A DNA stretch of 64,000 nucleotides from Aquipseudomonas alcaligenes_A (lineage in GTDB: Bacteria; Pseudomonadota; Gammaproteobacteria; Pseudomonadales; Pseudomonadaceae). The stretch lies in NCBI GenBank assembly GCA_048595745.1, contig CP184361.1, one strand, 5' to 3'. Within the stretch, counting starts at the first letter, position 1, and each line of letters opens with the position of its first letter. Under the pieces are notes generated by a model. That model was given only the letters and a program-made list of their open reading frames with translations, was not told the origin of the DNA and made no database searches. A program made the position numbers and the translations under genes. Of the stretch, positions 1 to 7,874 are shown one piece after another.

Positions 1-462
1 GCAAGGTCGTTGGCATTACCTGGCGGCGGTGCTTGACCTGCATACAAGGCGAGTGATCGGCTGGGCACTTTCCGCCAAGCCGGATGCAGAGCTGGTCATC
101 AAGGCGCTAGACATGGCCTACGAGCAGCGAGGCAAGCCGCAGCAGGTGCTGTTTCATTCCGATCAGGGCAGCCAATACGCCAGCCGCTTGTTTCGGCAGC
201 GGCTGTGGCGATATCGAATGGACCAGAGTATGAGCCGTCGAGGTAACTGCTGGGACAACTCGCCGATGGAGCGGTTGTTCCGCAGTTTGAAATCGGAGTG
301 GATTCCACCAACCGGTTACCTGACAGCTCAGGAGGCCCAGCGGGACATCAGTCATTACCTGATGCACCGCTACAACTGGATCAGGCCGCATCAATTCAAC
401 GATGGGCTACCGCCTGCGGTGGCCGAAGAAAAACTTAACCCACTGTCCGGGATGGGTTGACC
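1..462 (+). mobile_element. IS3-family insertion sequence, right part only
   Basis: The window opens inside an IS3-family element, so its left end is outside. The transposase stop codon falls within GGGTTGACCA (453-462), which fits the usual IS3 layout in which the orfB stop lies in or beside the right terminal repeat and the element ends in CA. The end at 462 is inferred from this alone; the left inverted repeat and the target duplication cannot be seen. Position beside a truncated prophage makes it a candidate agent of the deletion. Confidence 0.6.
2..460 (+). CDS. IS3-family transposase OrfB, C-terminal part
   Basis: DDE-type integrase that moves the insertion sequence. The reading frame is open from base 2 (residues GRWHYLAAVLDLHTRRVIGW), so the true start lies before the window. 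The second catalytic Asp is in HSDQGSQYAS and the catalytic Glu in NSPMERLFRSLK, followed by the family's HRYNWIRPHQ motif. The first Asp of the triad is probably DLHTRR at the left. The visible part is about 152 residues and ends normally in LNPLSGMG. The family call is secure; activity cannot be judged without the missing orfA and N terminus. Confidence 0.9.
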   Translation, partial: QGRWHYLAAVLDLHTRRVIGWALSAKPDAELVIKALDMAYEQRGKPQQVLFHSDQGSQYASRLFRQRLWRYRMDQSMSRRGNCWDNSPMERLFRSLKSEWIPPTGYLTAQEAQRDISHYLMHRYNWIRPHQFNDGLPPAVAEEKLNPLSGMG

Positions 463-829
463 ACTACACACAGTGCCCTGATAAAATTCGATTTGGATGT
501 TGCGGCTTGCCGGCATGGGTAACGTCCCTGATCTGACTACTACGGCAGAGAGACTATCCAACCGGCCGCCGCTTAGCCATAGACCGCGTTAGATTGCCGT
601 TAGATTCAACGCCCACCCTTTCAACTGTGCCGTCCCTAACCTCTTCCCCTTCATGCCCCTTATAGGCCCTCCCACGCTGAACATCGAATCCGAGCTAATA
701 GCTGCTATAGTGGGGTAAGGCAGACGTGACACGGTGATACTCTCCCGGCCGTACCACGCAGCTTGCTGCGGAGGGCAATGTGGGGTTCCTGGCCTCGGCC
801 AGACTGGGAGGCCCCACCGCCTGCCTTAA
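463..829. other. Intergenic stretch between the IS element and prophage cargo
   Basis: About 370 bases with no convincing gene. It holds a short direct repeat (GTTAGATT, around 589-607), a small palindrome CGCAGC-TT-GCTGCG near 758-771 and the hairpin described at 781-816. It may include the prophage right end or a deletion scar, but no terminal repeat could be identified. Confidence 0.5.
781..816 (-). terminator. GC-rich hairpin after the cargo genes
   Basis: Nested inverted repeat: TGGGG...CCCCA outer pairing around a CTGGCC-TC-GGCCAG inner stem. It lies 14 bases beyond the stop of the 830-1456 gene on its strand. There is no clear T-run after it, so it is only a possible terminator. Confidence 0.4.
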
Positions 830-1456
830 CTACTCAAATGCGAAGGGAAACTCCCAGGCGCATCCTGCTTTTAACCTCTCGTATAGTTGCCGCTCACGCT
901 CAGGCGTCTTCGCCTCCTCATGAAAGGCTATGTCCAGGTAGTAGTTCATTCCGTTGTGGATGTAGTAGACGATCCACTCCCCGGTAAGCTGTTGCCGCCC
1001 AGCGCGCCGCTGATAGCCATCCATTGTGAAGGTATGGGCTATGCGCCCCGCCTTTTGCCATGCGTCATTCTCATCCTCCACAACAGAGCCTAGTGGGCTG
1101 ACCTTCTCTATTTCAGCAGCCAGCAGCTGATGCTTTCGGCCGTAGCCTTCAAACCACTGGTTATAGAGATTCGCCCCTAGGAATGCCGCGCTGGTGTAAT
1201 GCTTGTGCATGAAGCGCCCGAGAATTGGCCCGCGAAGAGGGGCCGGAGGCATTGTTGATGTCTGCCTAGCCCCGTGTGCACGCTCAAGCCATCTCAGCTC
1301 GTCCATTATTCTCCATGTATGGATCAGAGCTGATCGCCCCAAGAACGCGTTGTGTAGTCGTATGGCCATTGTTTCGCTGATGCGAGGCCAGAAGCCGGCA
1401 CCGCCGCAGTACCGTTTTTTTAATAGTGCTGCGCCATATCGGTTAAGGAGAGGCAT
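830..1456 (-). CDS. Unknown prophage cargo protein, 208 aa
   Basis: Not recognised. Translation could begin further upstream, but the ATG at 1456 (MPLLNRYGAALLKKRY) leaves an 11-base gap after the preceding gene and avoids a long overlap, so it is preferred. The product looks soluble, basic at the N terminus, with an aromatic-rich C-terminal part (EWIVYYIHNGMNYYLD, then CAWEFPF). No catalytic motif is evident. Base composition is visibly lower in GC than the phage structural genes, a sign of separate origin. It forms a tandem pair with the 1468-2190 gene directly behind the MuF gene, the position where Mu-like phages often carry morons. It could act in defence, immunity or lysogenic conversion; this is inference. 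Confidence 0.6.
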   Translation of the reverse strand: MPLLNRYGAALLKKRYCGGAGFWPRISETMAIRLHNAFLGRSALIHTWRIMDELRWLERAHGARQTSTMPPAPLRGPILGRFMHKHYTSAAFLGANLYNQWFEGYGRKHQLLAAEIEKVSPLGSVVEDENDAWQKAGRIAHTFTMDGYQRRAGRQQLTGEWIVYYIHNGMNYYLDIAFHEEAKTPERERQLYERLKAGCAWEFPFAFE

Positions 1457-1467
1457 GGTGGCTTTTC

Positions 1468-2190
1468 TTATCCTCCTAACACCTGGCCTAGTGAGCCAAC
1501 TGCAAAAACCAGCGCTGCGATCAGCACTAACTCCCAAGGGGTAAATAGGTGCTGGAAGGCGCCGAGGTATCCTCTGCGATTGCGAACATCTAGAAACCGC
1601 CAAACCCGAACCCTCACCCTGTCCCAGAGCCTCGGGCGGATCAACGCACTTTCCGCCCGATTGAAGACAAGTAACCTGGCTATATTCTTTTCAGCCCAGG
1701 AATTGGTTAAGTCATCCGTGTTGTATGTGTGATCGATCAGAAGGCTGTCTCGGCCATTCTGTTCGTTTTGGCCAACCGTCTGTACTTTGGGCGGCTGTAG
1801 GTACACCTGCACAAGCCCCTCGGCTGGAGAATGGTGTACGACTAGCGCGGTACCAAGCTCAATATCGAAGTGCCTTTTCAGCCCCTTCTCATCCCTTTCA
1901 AAATAACCGTGCCCTGTTGGCTGATTACCGAACCTCAGGATGACAGCCGTTTCCCCAAACGGCAGTGAGCCTCCAAGGTCTCTTACCATCTGGGCCATTT
2001 CGAATCGGTTCCAGATAGGCTCGTCTACATACATCTCGACGCCATCTCTTTTGGCGATTTCAGCGAACCCCTTGAATAGATTCACCAGCTTGTCTGCATG
2101 TCCTGGCCAGTTCCGGTTCACGCGCTCTTTGCGGGCGGTGTCCTTCGAGCGGCGTCTATTCTCGCGCCTCCATATGCGCTCTAGGCTCAT
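1468..2190 (-). CDS. Unknown prophage cargo protein with C-terminal membrane anchor, 240 aa
   Basis: Function not recognised. The N-terminal 30 residues are strongly basic, the middle is a mixed alpha/beta-looking region (GHADKLVNLFKGFAEIAKRD; RHFDIELG; VQVYLQPP), and the last 25 residues contain one hydrophobic segment (WELVLIAALVFAVGSLGQVLGG), suggesting a tail-anchored inner-membrane protein with a cytoplasmic body. The start is supported by GGGAGA nine bases upstream. It begins 23 bases after the MuF gene stop on the same strand, so it is likely read with the late operon or from a promoter inside MuF. The site directly after a toxin-tipped MuF is where an immunity gene would be expected, but a tail-anchored 240-aa immunity protein would be unusual. 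Confidence 0.65.
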   Translation of the reverse strand: MSLERIWRRENRRRSKDTARKERVNRNWPGHADKLVNLFKGFAEIAKRDGVEMYVDEPIWNRFEMAQMVRDLGGSLPFGETAVILRFGNQPTGHGYFERDEKGLKRHFDIELGTALVVHHSPAEGLVQVYLQPPKVQTVGQNEQNGRDSLLIDHTYNTDDLTNSWAEKNIARLLVFNRAESALIRPRLWDRVRVRVWRFLDVRNRRGYLGAFQHLFTPWELVLIAALVFAVGSLGQVLGG

Positions 2191-2213
2191 TGCGATACAT
2201 CTCCCTGATAACC

Positions 2214-3404
2214 CTATTCAGTGGGTCTTAGCTTATCGGCCTTTTTCCGCAGCCGCTGTAACTCCCGATCCCTCTGCGCCTGCCGGCTACTCAGTCGCCG
2301 CAGGCTCGTCAGAAATACGCCCTTGCCGCTCTTGGTCGCCTTGATCACCGTGACGTAGCCCGCTTCCTCCAGGATGAAAATCAGCGAGCCGTCCCTGGCG
2401 TCGAGTATCTGCTCGCCCTGGTCGATGGCCGCCTGCACCACGCCGTATTCATCCAAGGTGATTTCCGGGTGCTCTCGCAGCTGCTTGGCCAGGGTGTCCT
2501 CGGATAGTGCTACCAGCTGGGTCTTGGCGCCCAGGCGCTCGGCCAGTCCCTGCGCCAGGTAGGCCAGCGGGAAGGAGCCTGCCGGTTTACGGTACCACTC
2601 GGCGAAGGCCTGGCCGCCGACCAGGTCGGCGATGCTGGCACGGGCTATTGGTGGCGGCGCGGCTTCCAGCTTTTCCACCAGGTGGCGGGCCAAGCTGGCG
2701 CGGCGCCCGCCGGGCGGGTAGTGGAAGGCCGGGTGCACACCTTCGGGAATCTGCTGGACTTCGCCGGTTCGGGCATTCACATAGCTGCGCGTGGCCACTG
2801 CGGGCGCCTGCCCGACCTGCTTGCCCTGGCGCTCCAGCTGGCGGGCGCTGCGCGGGATGACCCTGCACTTGCAGCCAAACTCCTTGACCGGGCAGTGGCT
2901 GAGCCAGAACGGGTCGTCCACCGGCAGCACCAGGCCATCCCAGGCGCTGTGCTGCAGGCGCGGGTTTTCCGAGTTGGCGCCGTCGTACTCCAGGAACGGA
3001 AAGGCCGCCTTGTTTGCCTGGATGCGCGCCCATTGGCCCTCGGCGTGGGCGGTGCGCAGGTTGGTGTCGTAGATGACCTTGAGCCGGCGCGGGCTGCCCA
3101 GCTGGGCCTCCACCTCCGCGCCGGTCAGCGGGTCGCGCTGCTGCTGGCGGCCCCACCATCCCCTGGCCTGCAGGTTGGGCGTGAGGCGCTTCTGGAACTC
3201 CTGGATCGTGGTGCCTTCGTCCAGGGCGCGGTCGACCTCGGCGCGAATGTCCTGGAGCAGATCCAGCTGCATCGCCTTGGCCACGGTGAATGCGGCCTGG
3301 TGCTGGGCCTGCCAGACGTCGCGGTAGTCAAAGCCAATCGCGTAGCCCTTCTGGCGGAAGTACTCGACGGCCTCTTTGGGTGGCAGCGGGCGCAGTTCGA
3401 TCAT
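2214..3404 (-). CDS. MuF-type minor head protein with C-terminal PBECR-like nuclease domain
   Basis: Head morphogenesis protein (Mu gp30/F), a minor capsid component that works with the portal. The MuF core covers roughly residues 60-215 and contains NLRTAHAEGQWARIQA and the cysteine-bearing HCPVKEFGCKCRVIP. Residues about 278-380 (from FPLAYLAQGL, through REHPEITLDEYG, to the RRLSSRQAQRD region) resemble the phage Barnase-EndoU-ColicinE5/D-RelE-like (PBECR) domains that cap many MuF proteins. These are predicted toxins that may be delivered or used against competitors. The ATG overlaps the portal stop as ATGA. No downstream small immunity gene is obvious. The PBECR assignment is by motif recognition and needs a profile search. 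Confidence 0.8.
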   Translation of the reverse strand: MIELRPLPPKEAVEYFRQKGYAIGFDYRDVWQAQHQAAFTVAKAMQLDLLQDIRAEVDRALDEGTTIQEFQKRLTPNLQARGWWGRQQQRDPLTGAEVEAQLGSPRRLKVIYDTNLRTAHAEGQWARIQANKAAFPFLEYDGANSENPRLQHSAWDGLVLPVDDPFWLSHCPVKEFGCKCRVIPRSARQLERQGKQVGQAPAVATRSYVNARTGEVQQIPEGVHPAFHYPPGGRRASLARHLVEKLEAAPPPIARASIADLVGGQAFAEWYRKPAGSFPLAYLAQGLAERLGAKTQLVALSEDTLAKQLREHPEITLDEYGVVQAAIDQGEQILDARDGSLIFILEEAGYVTVIKATKSGKGVFLTSLRRLSSRQAQRDRELQRLRKKADKLRPTE

Positions 3405-4933
3405 CAGGCTGCGCCGCTACGTCCGGCCAGGTTGGCGGCGAACATGCCTTGGGCGATCAGCTCAGCCAAGTCGTCGACATCAAGCTGGGGGATGATCTCG
3501 GGCAGCCGGTCGCGGAACTCCTCCAGGGTCTTACAGCGGGCCAACAGCTGTTGCACCGGCTCGGCCAGCGCCGCGACCGGCTGCCAGTCACCGGCGAGTT
3601 GCTCGGCTAGGTCGTCCAGTGGGTCAGCCGGCTGCTGAGTCTTGAGCGCCGCCACGCGGGCAGCGGCGGCGCCTTGTTCGGCCCCGACCAGCTTACCCAG
3701 GATCGGCTCCTTGCCATTGGGTAGAGGAATACGCAGCTTGTCGTGCGCCCAACTGGCGGGAATCTGCATGCCGGCGGTGACCAACTTGGGCAGGGCCTCG
3801 GCATAGACGCCAAGGTCTTCGGCCTCGACCAGGTCGAACTGGAAGCGTGGCAGCCGGCGCGGGTCGCGCTCACCTCCCTTGTTGAGTACCAGGAGCGGGT
3901 AAAGCAGGTACTGCCGCAGCGATGTCGCAACTTGTTTGGCATCACTGCGCAGCAGGTCGTGGCGCACCTCGTTGTGCACAGCACCTAGCGCATGGGTGGC
4001 GCTCTTGCCGTCGGCCTGGCTGGTCAGAGTGCCACCCAGGATGGCCTTGGACATGCTCTTTTCCGCCCACTGCACCATCCAGTCGAAGGGCTCGTGAGTG
4101 CCCTTGGCGGCCTCCTTGAAGTCGATGGCCATGCCCTCGGGGATGATGCCCGCCGCGTTGTGGCCGATGCTGACCACGGCACGCAGCAGCGTGGCCTTCT
4201 CCTGAGCGCTGGCACCTGGCGGGTACTTGCCCAGGCGCAGTGGCAGGCCATAGACCTCCAGGAACTCGGCCAGGTCGCGCACGGCGTAGTTCTTGAACAG
4301 GTAGGGCCAGGCCAGCACGCGGTAGAGGCCGCCGCGCGCCACATAGCCCGACTTGGCCTTGTGCTGGTGAACGATCCAGCCGAATGGGTTGAGGGCTTCC
4401 CCCTCGGGCGTGCCATCGCGCAGGCGCAACTCGGTGCGGGTTTGCGGGTCGAGCTGGAACCAGGACGACTCGCGGTAGTTGAACGCTGCGGGCATCCATT
4501 CGCGCCCCACCAACTGCCAGTCCAGCTCGATGCAGGAGAAGCCCTTGCCGATGGCATCGAGCATGTCGAACAGCAGATCCTCGAAGTCCCCCAGATCCTG
4601 GAGCATCTCATTGAGCCACTCGGCCTCGGCTTTCTCGGTAGGGGTTGGGTTACGCGGTGGCGCTACTTGCCATTCAATAGTGGTGAGGGCGCGGCGGCGC
4701 TTGCCGATCTCGGCCAGCAGGTGGGCGTCCTTTTCTTCCATGTCTTGGAACAGCTCGCACTGCGCCCTGATGTCGCCTTGTTCGGCCGCGCGCAGGATCT
4801 GCGCAAGACGCGGCGGCGTCAGGCCGTTGGATGGGTGGTCGGCGTACTCACTGTGAAGCTGGCTCAGGCGGCTGGTCTGCTGTTCCTTGAGGGTTTCGCG
4901 TTCCAGGGGGCGGCCGTGGATATCTACGATCAT
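3404..4933 (-). CDS. Portal protein, DUF935 (Mu gp29-like)
   Basis: Portal subunit through which phage DNA enters and leaves the head. The 509-residue length and features such as WLNEMLQDLGDFEDLL and the SYVARGGLYRVLAWPYLFKNYAVRDLAEFLE-type stretch match the DUF935 family of Mu-like phages. It lies between the large terminase (8-base gap) and MuF (4-base overlap), the normal packaging-portal-minor head order. No internal disruption is seen, so this part of the module is intact even though the genes that should follow MuF are lost. Confidence 0.9.
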   Translation of the reverse strand: MIVDIHGRPLERETLKEQQTSRLSQLHSEYADHPSNGLTPPRLAQILRAAEQGDIRAQCELFQDMEEKDAHLLAEIGKRRRALTTIEWQVAPPRNPTPTEKAEAEWLNEMLQDLGDFEDLLFDMLDAIGKGFSCIELDWQLVGREWMPAAFNYRESSWFQLDPQTRTELRLRDGTPEGEALNPFGWIVHQHKAKSGYVARGGLYRVLAWPYLFKNYAVRDLAEFLEVYGLPLRLGKYPPGASAQEKATLLRAVVSIGHNAAGIIPEGMAIDFKEAAKGTHEPFDWMVQWAEKSMSKAILGGTLTSQADGKSATHALGAVHNEVRHDLLRSDAKQVATSLRQYLLYPLLVLNKGGERDPRRLPRFQFDLVEAEDLGVYAEALPKLVTAGMQIPASWAHDKLRIPLPNGKEPILGKLVGAEQGAAAARVAALKTQQPADPLDDLAEQLAGDWQPVAALAEPVQQLLARCKTLEEFRDRLPEIIPQLDVDDLAELIAQGMFAANLAGRSGAA

Positions 4934-4941
4934 GGGGGCTC

Positions 4942-6522
4942 CTACCAGGCGCCGTCGAAGCTGGCGTGGTCGTCTTGGTCGTCCAGGTTCCAGCGGCTGG
5001 CGCTGGTGGGTGCTGAGGTGTATTCGATGGGGGCGGCCGGGCTGCGGCTGGCGGCGTGGGCCAGCACGCCCGCGACAGCAGCATCGCCGTGTCGCTTGCC
5101 GCCGCCTTTCTCAGTGGTGCGGGCATCGGGGATGCGCGGCACGCCCTTGATGACGGTGATGGCGCGGTAGTCGTCCACGGTGTCCTTGTCGGCCGGGATC
5201 TGGTCGAGGGTGCCGTCTTCTAGGGCGGCCTTGAACGGCGGCATGTTGTCCCGGTACCAGCCCTCGGTGAGCATGACCTGGTCGATGCGGGTGTGGCCGT
5301 AGCGCACGGCGGCGGCCTCGGCCAGGGCCTGGCCGTTGCCGCGCGCGTCGTGCTTGCCGCCCATGAAGCCGGGCAGGCGGTCGGCGGTGAAGAAGAGAAT
5401 CTGCTCCTGTTGCTTGAAGGGCACGTTGCGCAGCTCGACCTGGAAGGGTTGGCGGCGGCGTAGGTCCTGAAGCTGCAGCAGCGGCACGATCACCGACAGG
5501 TCGCCGCTGCGGCCGAAGTCCATGCCGTAGAAGCTGCGCAGCTCGCGGGGGATGGCCTGCAGCAGCGGCAGCAGCTCGCGCTCACACCAGGCCAGGGAGT
5601 CGGCCAGGCGCAGGTGTTCGGCGATGGTTTCGTAGCCCTGCGGGTAGGCCAGGCGCAGCACGGGCACGTCGCGGCTGGCGCGCTGCTCCAAGAGCGCCAG
5701 GCTCAGGTAGGCGCCGCCGCCCTGGCTGGGTACGCAGTCCAGCTCTTCCTCGGCGGCATCGCCGTAGAAGGCGTAGACCGACTCGACCCATGCGGCCTCG
5801 CCCTCGGCCGTCCACTCGGTGCCTTTGCGCAGGCAGACGCGGCGGTAGAGGCCGTCGGCCACCGCCTGCTTGAAGGTGCAGCGGAACAGCTGGCCCTTGC
5901 GCTTGCCGGCGCGGATGTCCTGGATCAGCTCGTTAAAGGGGTTGTCGGTGCCGTCGTGGGTACTGATGACGTGCACCTCGCCGCCCCAGATCAACAGCGC
6001 CAGGGCGGCCTTGAGCAGCTCGGCCAGGTCCTGGTGGAAGGCGGCCTCGTCGATCACTACCACACCCTGGCGGCCGCGCAGGTTGGATGGGCGGCTGGTC
6101 AGGGCGACGATGCGGTAGCCGGAGGGAAAGGTGATGGTGAAGGTCTTGATGTGCTTGTCGGGGTCTTCGTCCGGCCAAATGCCTTCCTCGATCTCGCCGG
6201 CCGCGTAGTTGAAGGCGCGCGCCCACATGGCGCAGGCCTGGATGTACTCGACCGTCATGTCCTGGTTGTAGCCCAAGTAGTAGACGTTCATGCCGCCGGC
6301 CTGGGTGGAGCTGGCAGCCACCAGGACGTTGTCCGCTGCCTCGGCCCAGGTCAGGCCGATGCGGCGGGACTTTTCGCCGACCTTGAGGGGGGCTCGGATG
6401 CCGATCCAGTCTTTCTGGTAGGGAAGCAGGACAGAGGGCACGTCCGCTACCTGGCCGACTGAAATGACGTCGGCTAGTGGGGAGCGCTGGTGTTCATCGG
6501 CTGGGATAGGTGCTGGCTTCAT
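4942..6522 (-). CDS. Large terminase subunit (Mu gp28-like)
   Basis: ATP-driven DNA packaging motor and headful nuclease. The start at 6522 (MKPAPIPADEHQ) is chosen over a longer frame because upstream codons look non-coding and overlap the leader of the divergent gene. The N-terminal ATPase has a Walker-A-like KSRRIGLTWAEA and a Walker B GVVVIDEAAFHQD. The C-terminal nuclease half carries FYGMDFGRSGDLSV. Length 526 residues is normal for the family. In Mu the small and large terminase genes abut; here an opposite-strand gene separates them, so this gene begins 59 bases from a divergent start. Confidence 0.9.
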   Translation of the reverse strand: MKPAPIPADEHQRSPLADVISVGQVADVPSVLLPYQKDWIGIRAPLKVGEKSRRIGLTWAEAADNVLVAASSTQAGGMNVYYLGYNQDMTVEYIQACAMWARAFNYAAGEIEEGIWPDEDPDKHIKTFTITFPSGYRIVALTSRPSNLRGRQGVVVIDEAAFHQDLAELLKAALALLIWGGEVHVISTHDGTDNPFNELIQDIRAGKRKGQLFRCTFKQAVADGLYRRVCLRKGTEWTAEGEAAWVESVYAFYGDAAEEELDCVPSQGGGAYLSLALLEQRASRDVPVLRLAYPQGYETIAEHLRLADSLAWCERELLPLLQAIPRELRSFYGMDFGRSGDLSVIVPLLQLQDLRRRQPFQVELRNVPFKQQEQILFFTADRLPGFMGGKHDARGNGQALAEAAAVRYGHTRIDQVMLTEGWYRDNMPPFKAALEDGTLDQIPADKDTVDDYRAITVIKGVPRIPDARTTEKGGGKRHGDAAVAGVLAHAASRSPAAPIEYTSAPTSASRWNLDDQDDHASFDGAW

Positions 6523-6581
6523 GCCGGCCTCACAGCGGTGGTAGCCTGCAGGTGCCAAACAAAACGCAAAAGGAGTGGGCA

Positions 6582-7046
6582 ATGCTGGATTGGGTAGCGG
6601 GCGCGGTCGAAAGCACGAAAGCTGCATTCGGCATCACGAAAGCGATGATCGCTCAGCGAGATGAGGGTCTTGTTCAAGAGCGAGTTTTTGAGCTCAACAG
6701 TCTTCTGGCCGGTCTGCAGCAACAGATGCTGCAAGGGCAGCTTGAGCAAATGCAGTTGATTGATGAACTGCGGGAGTTGAAACGCGAGCTTGATGCGATT
6801 AAGAGCGCCCGTGATGAAGATGGGCTGTACGAAAGGTACCAGCTTGAGCGCGGCCCTTTTGTCTACAAACTTATTGCTGAGCGAGATCCGGAGAAAATCA
6901 GCCATCTGTTGTGCAGTGTGTGCTTTGAGAAAGACCGCCGCCACGTGACACTCCACACCATTGGTTCCTTCTATGTGTGCCCTGCGTGCGATACGAAGCT
7001 GCGATTCAAGAAAGACCCACCGCTGAACACTTCTGCGTGGCGCTAG
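6582..7046 (+). CDS. Antisense moron, coiled-coil protein with C-terminal zinc-ribbon-like motif
   Basis: Unknown function. It starts with ATG at 6582 behind a strong AGGAG seven bases upstream, giving 154 residues. Residues about 25-75 form a heptad-rich coiled coil (LNSLLAGLQQQMLQ, LREL KRELDAIK). The C-terminal part has paired cysteines, CSVCFEK and CPACDTK, spaced like a four-Cys zinc ribbon. It is the only plus-strand gene inside the phage operons apart from the repressor, and it converges on the small terminase stop with a 2-base gap. That orientation and its own ribosome site suggest expression in the lysogen. Codon use is less GC-biased than its neighbours. Similar short proteins occur in other prophages but I know no assigned role. 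Confidence 0.75.
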   Translation: MLDWVAGAVESTKAAFGITKAMIAQRDEGLVQERVFELNSLLAGLQQQMLQGQLEQMQLIDELRELKRELDAIKSARDEDGLYERYQLERGPFVYKLIAERDPEKISHLLCSVCFEKDRRHVTLHTIGSFYVCPACDTKLRFKKDPPLNTSAWR

Positions 7047-7048
7047 AG

Positions 7049-7561
7049 TCACCCGGCCACCCCCAGAATCTCGCGGCGAATCTCGGCCACGGTGTCGGCA
7101 TTGAGCCCACCCTTGCGGGCGATCTTTTCCACGGCCTGAGCAGCAGCCTCTGCCTTAGAGCGCACCTCGGCCTGCCACTTCTTCTGCACCACGGCCGCGC
7201 GGCCCAGCTCGGCAACGGCCTTGGCCACCTTGGGCAGATCGAGCTTGCCGTCCTGGGCCATCAGCATCTTGAACAGGTGCTCCTGCACAAGGCGCATCAG
7301 CGCCTCGTTGACCGCGCCTTCCTCGTCCGGCGCCGCCGCTACCACGGCGCGAGCCTGCTCGCTGGCCATGCGCAGGGCCGACAGCCTGTCCTCGAAGCTC
7401 TGCCCGTAGGCGTGCAGTGCAGACTTGCCGATGCTGATGCCTCGCGCAGCCAGCTCAGCGGAGAGCACCTCATAGCCGCTGAAGTTATTCTCAACCAGGT
7501 ATTGGTCGAGCCAGGCTTTCAGTTCTGGCGGCAGTTGGGCGACCTTGCCACGGGGCGGCAT
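7049..7561 (-). CDS. Small terminase subunit, DUF3486 (Mu gp27-like)
   Basis: DNA-recognition subunit for packaging. The N-terminal 60 residues (MPPRGKVAQLPPELKAWLDQYL, then GYEVLSAELAARGISIGKSALHAYG) form the helix-turn-helix typical of DUF3486. The 170-residue length is normal. It starts one base after the stop of the 7563-7874 gene. Its stop is 2 bases from the stop of the convergent 6582-7046 gene, so late transcription must pass through that gene in antisense to reach the large terminase. Confidence 0.88.
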   Translation of the reverse strand: MPPRGKVAQLPPELKAWLDQYLVENNFSGYEVLSAELAARGISIGKSALHAYGQSFEDRLSALRMASEQARAVVAAAPDEEGAVNEALMRLVQEHLFKMLMAQDGKLDLPKVAKAVAELGRAAVVQKKWQAEVRSKAEAAAQAVEKIARKGGLNADTVAEIRREILGVAG

Positions 7562-7562
7562 A

Positions 7563-7874
7563 TCAGGCGCTCCAGTACTTTTCCGGCCGGGCGATGCCGG
7601 GGCGGCATTCCACGGTGTACTCGGCGATATCCACGCCCAGGCTGGTCAGGCCGCAGACCCATACGCCCATCGGCTGCTTATTCAGCGTGACCAGGCTGCG
7701 GTCAGCTAGGTAGTCCATCTCGCGGCGCAGCTCCATCGCCGTGGCGTCGGGGTAGATGCCCTGGATGATCGACAGCACCACGGCCTCGTGGGGGTCGACC
7801 GGGCGGGAGGTGTTCAGGGCCAGCAGGATGTACCAGCGCAGGCTTTCGCGCCGGGCCTTGGCGGCGTCAATCAT
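7563..7874 (-). CDS. Mu gp26-like winged-helix phage protein
   Basis: A 103-residue protein in the Mu gp26 position, between a DUF2730 protein and the small terminase. The sequence (SLRWYILLALNTSRPVDP, MELRREMDYLADRSLVTLNKQP) reads like a compact winged helix. Its start lies 8 bases inside the preceding gene, so translation is probably coupled. The precise role in late development is not known. Confidence 0.75.
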   Translation of the reverse strand: MIDAAKARRESLRWYILLALNTSRPVDPHEAVVLSIIQGIYPDATAMELRREMDYLADRSLVTLNKQPMGVWVCGLTSLGVDIAEYTVECRPGIARPEKYWSA

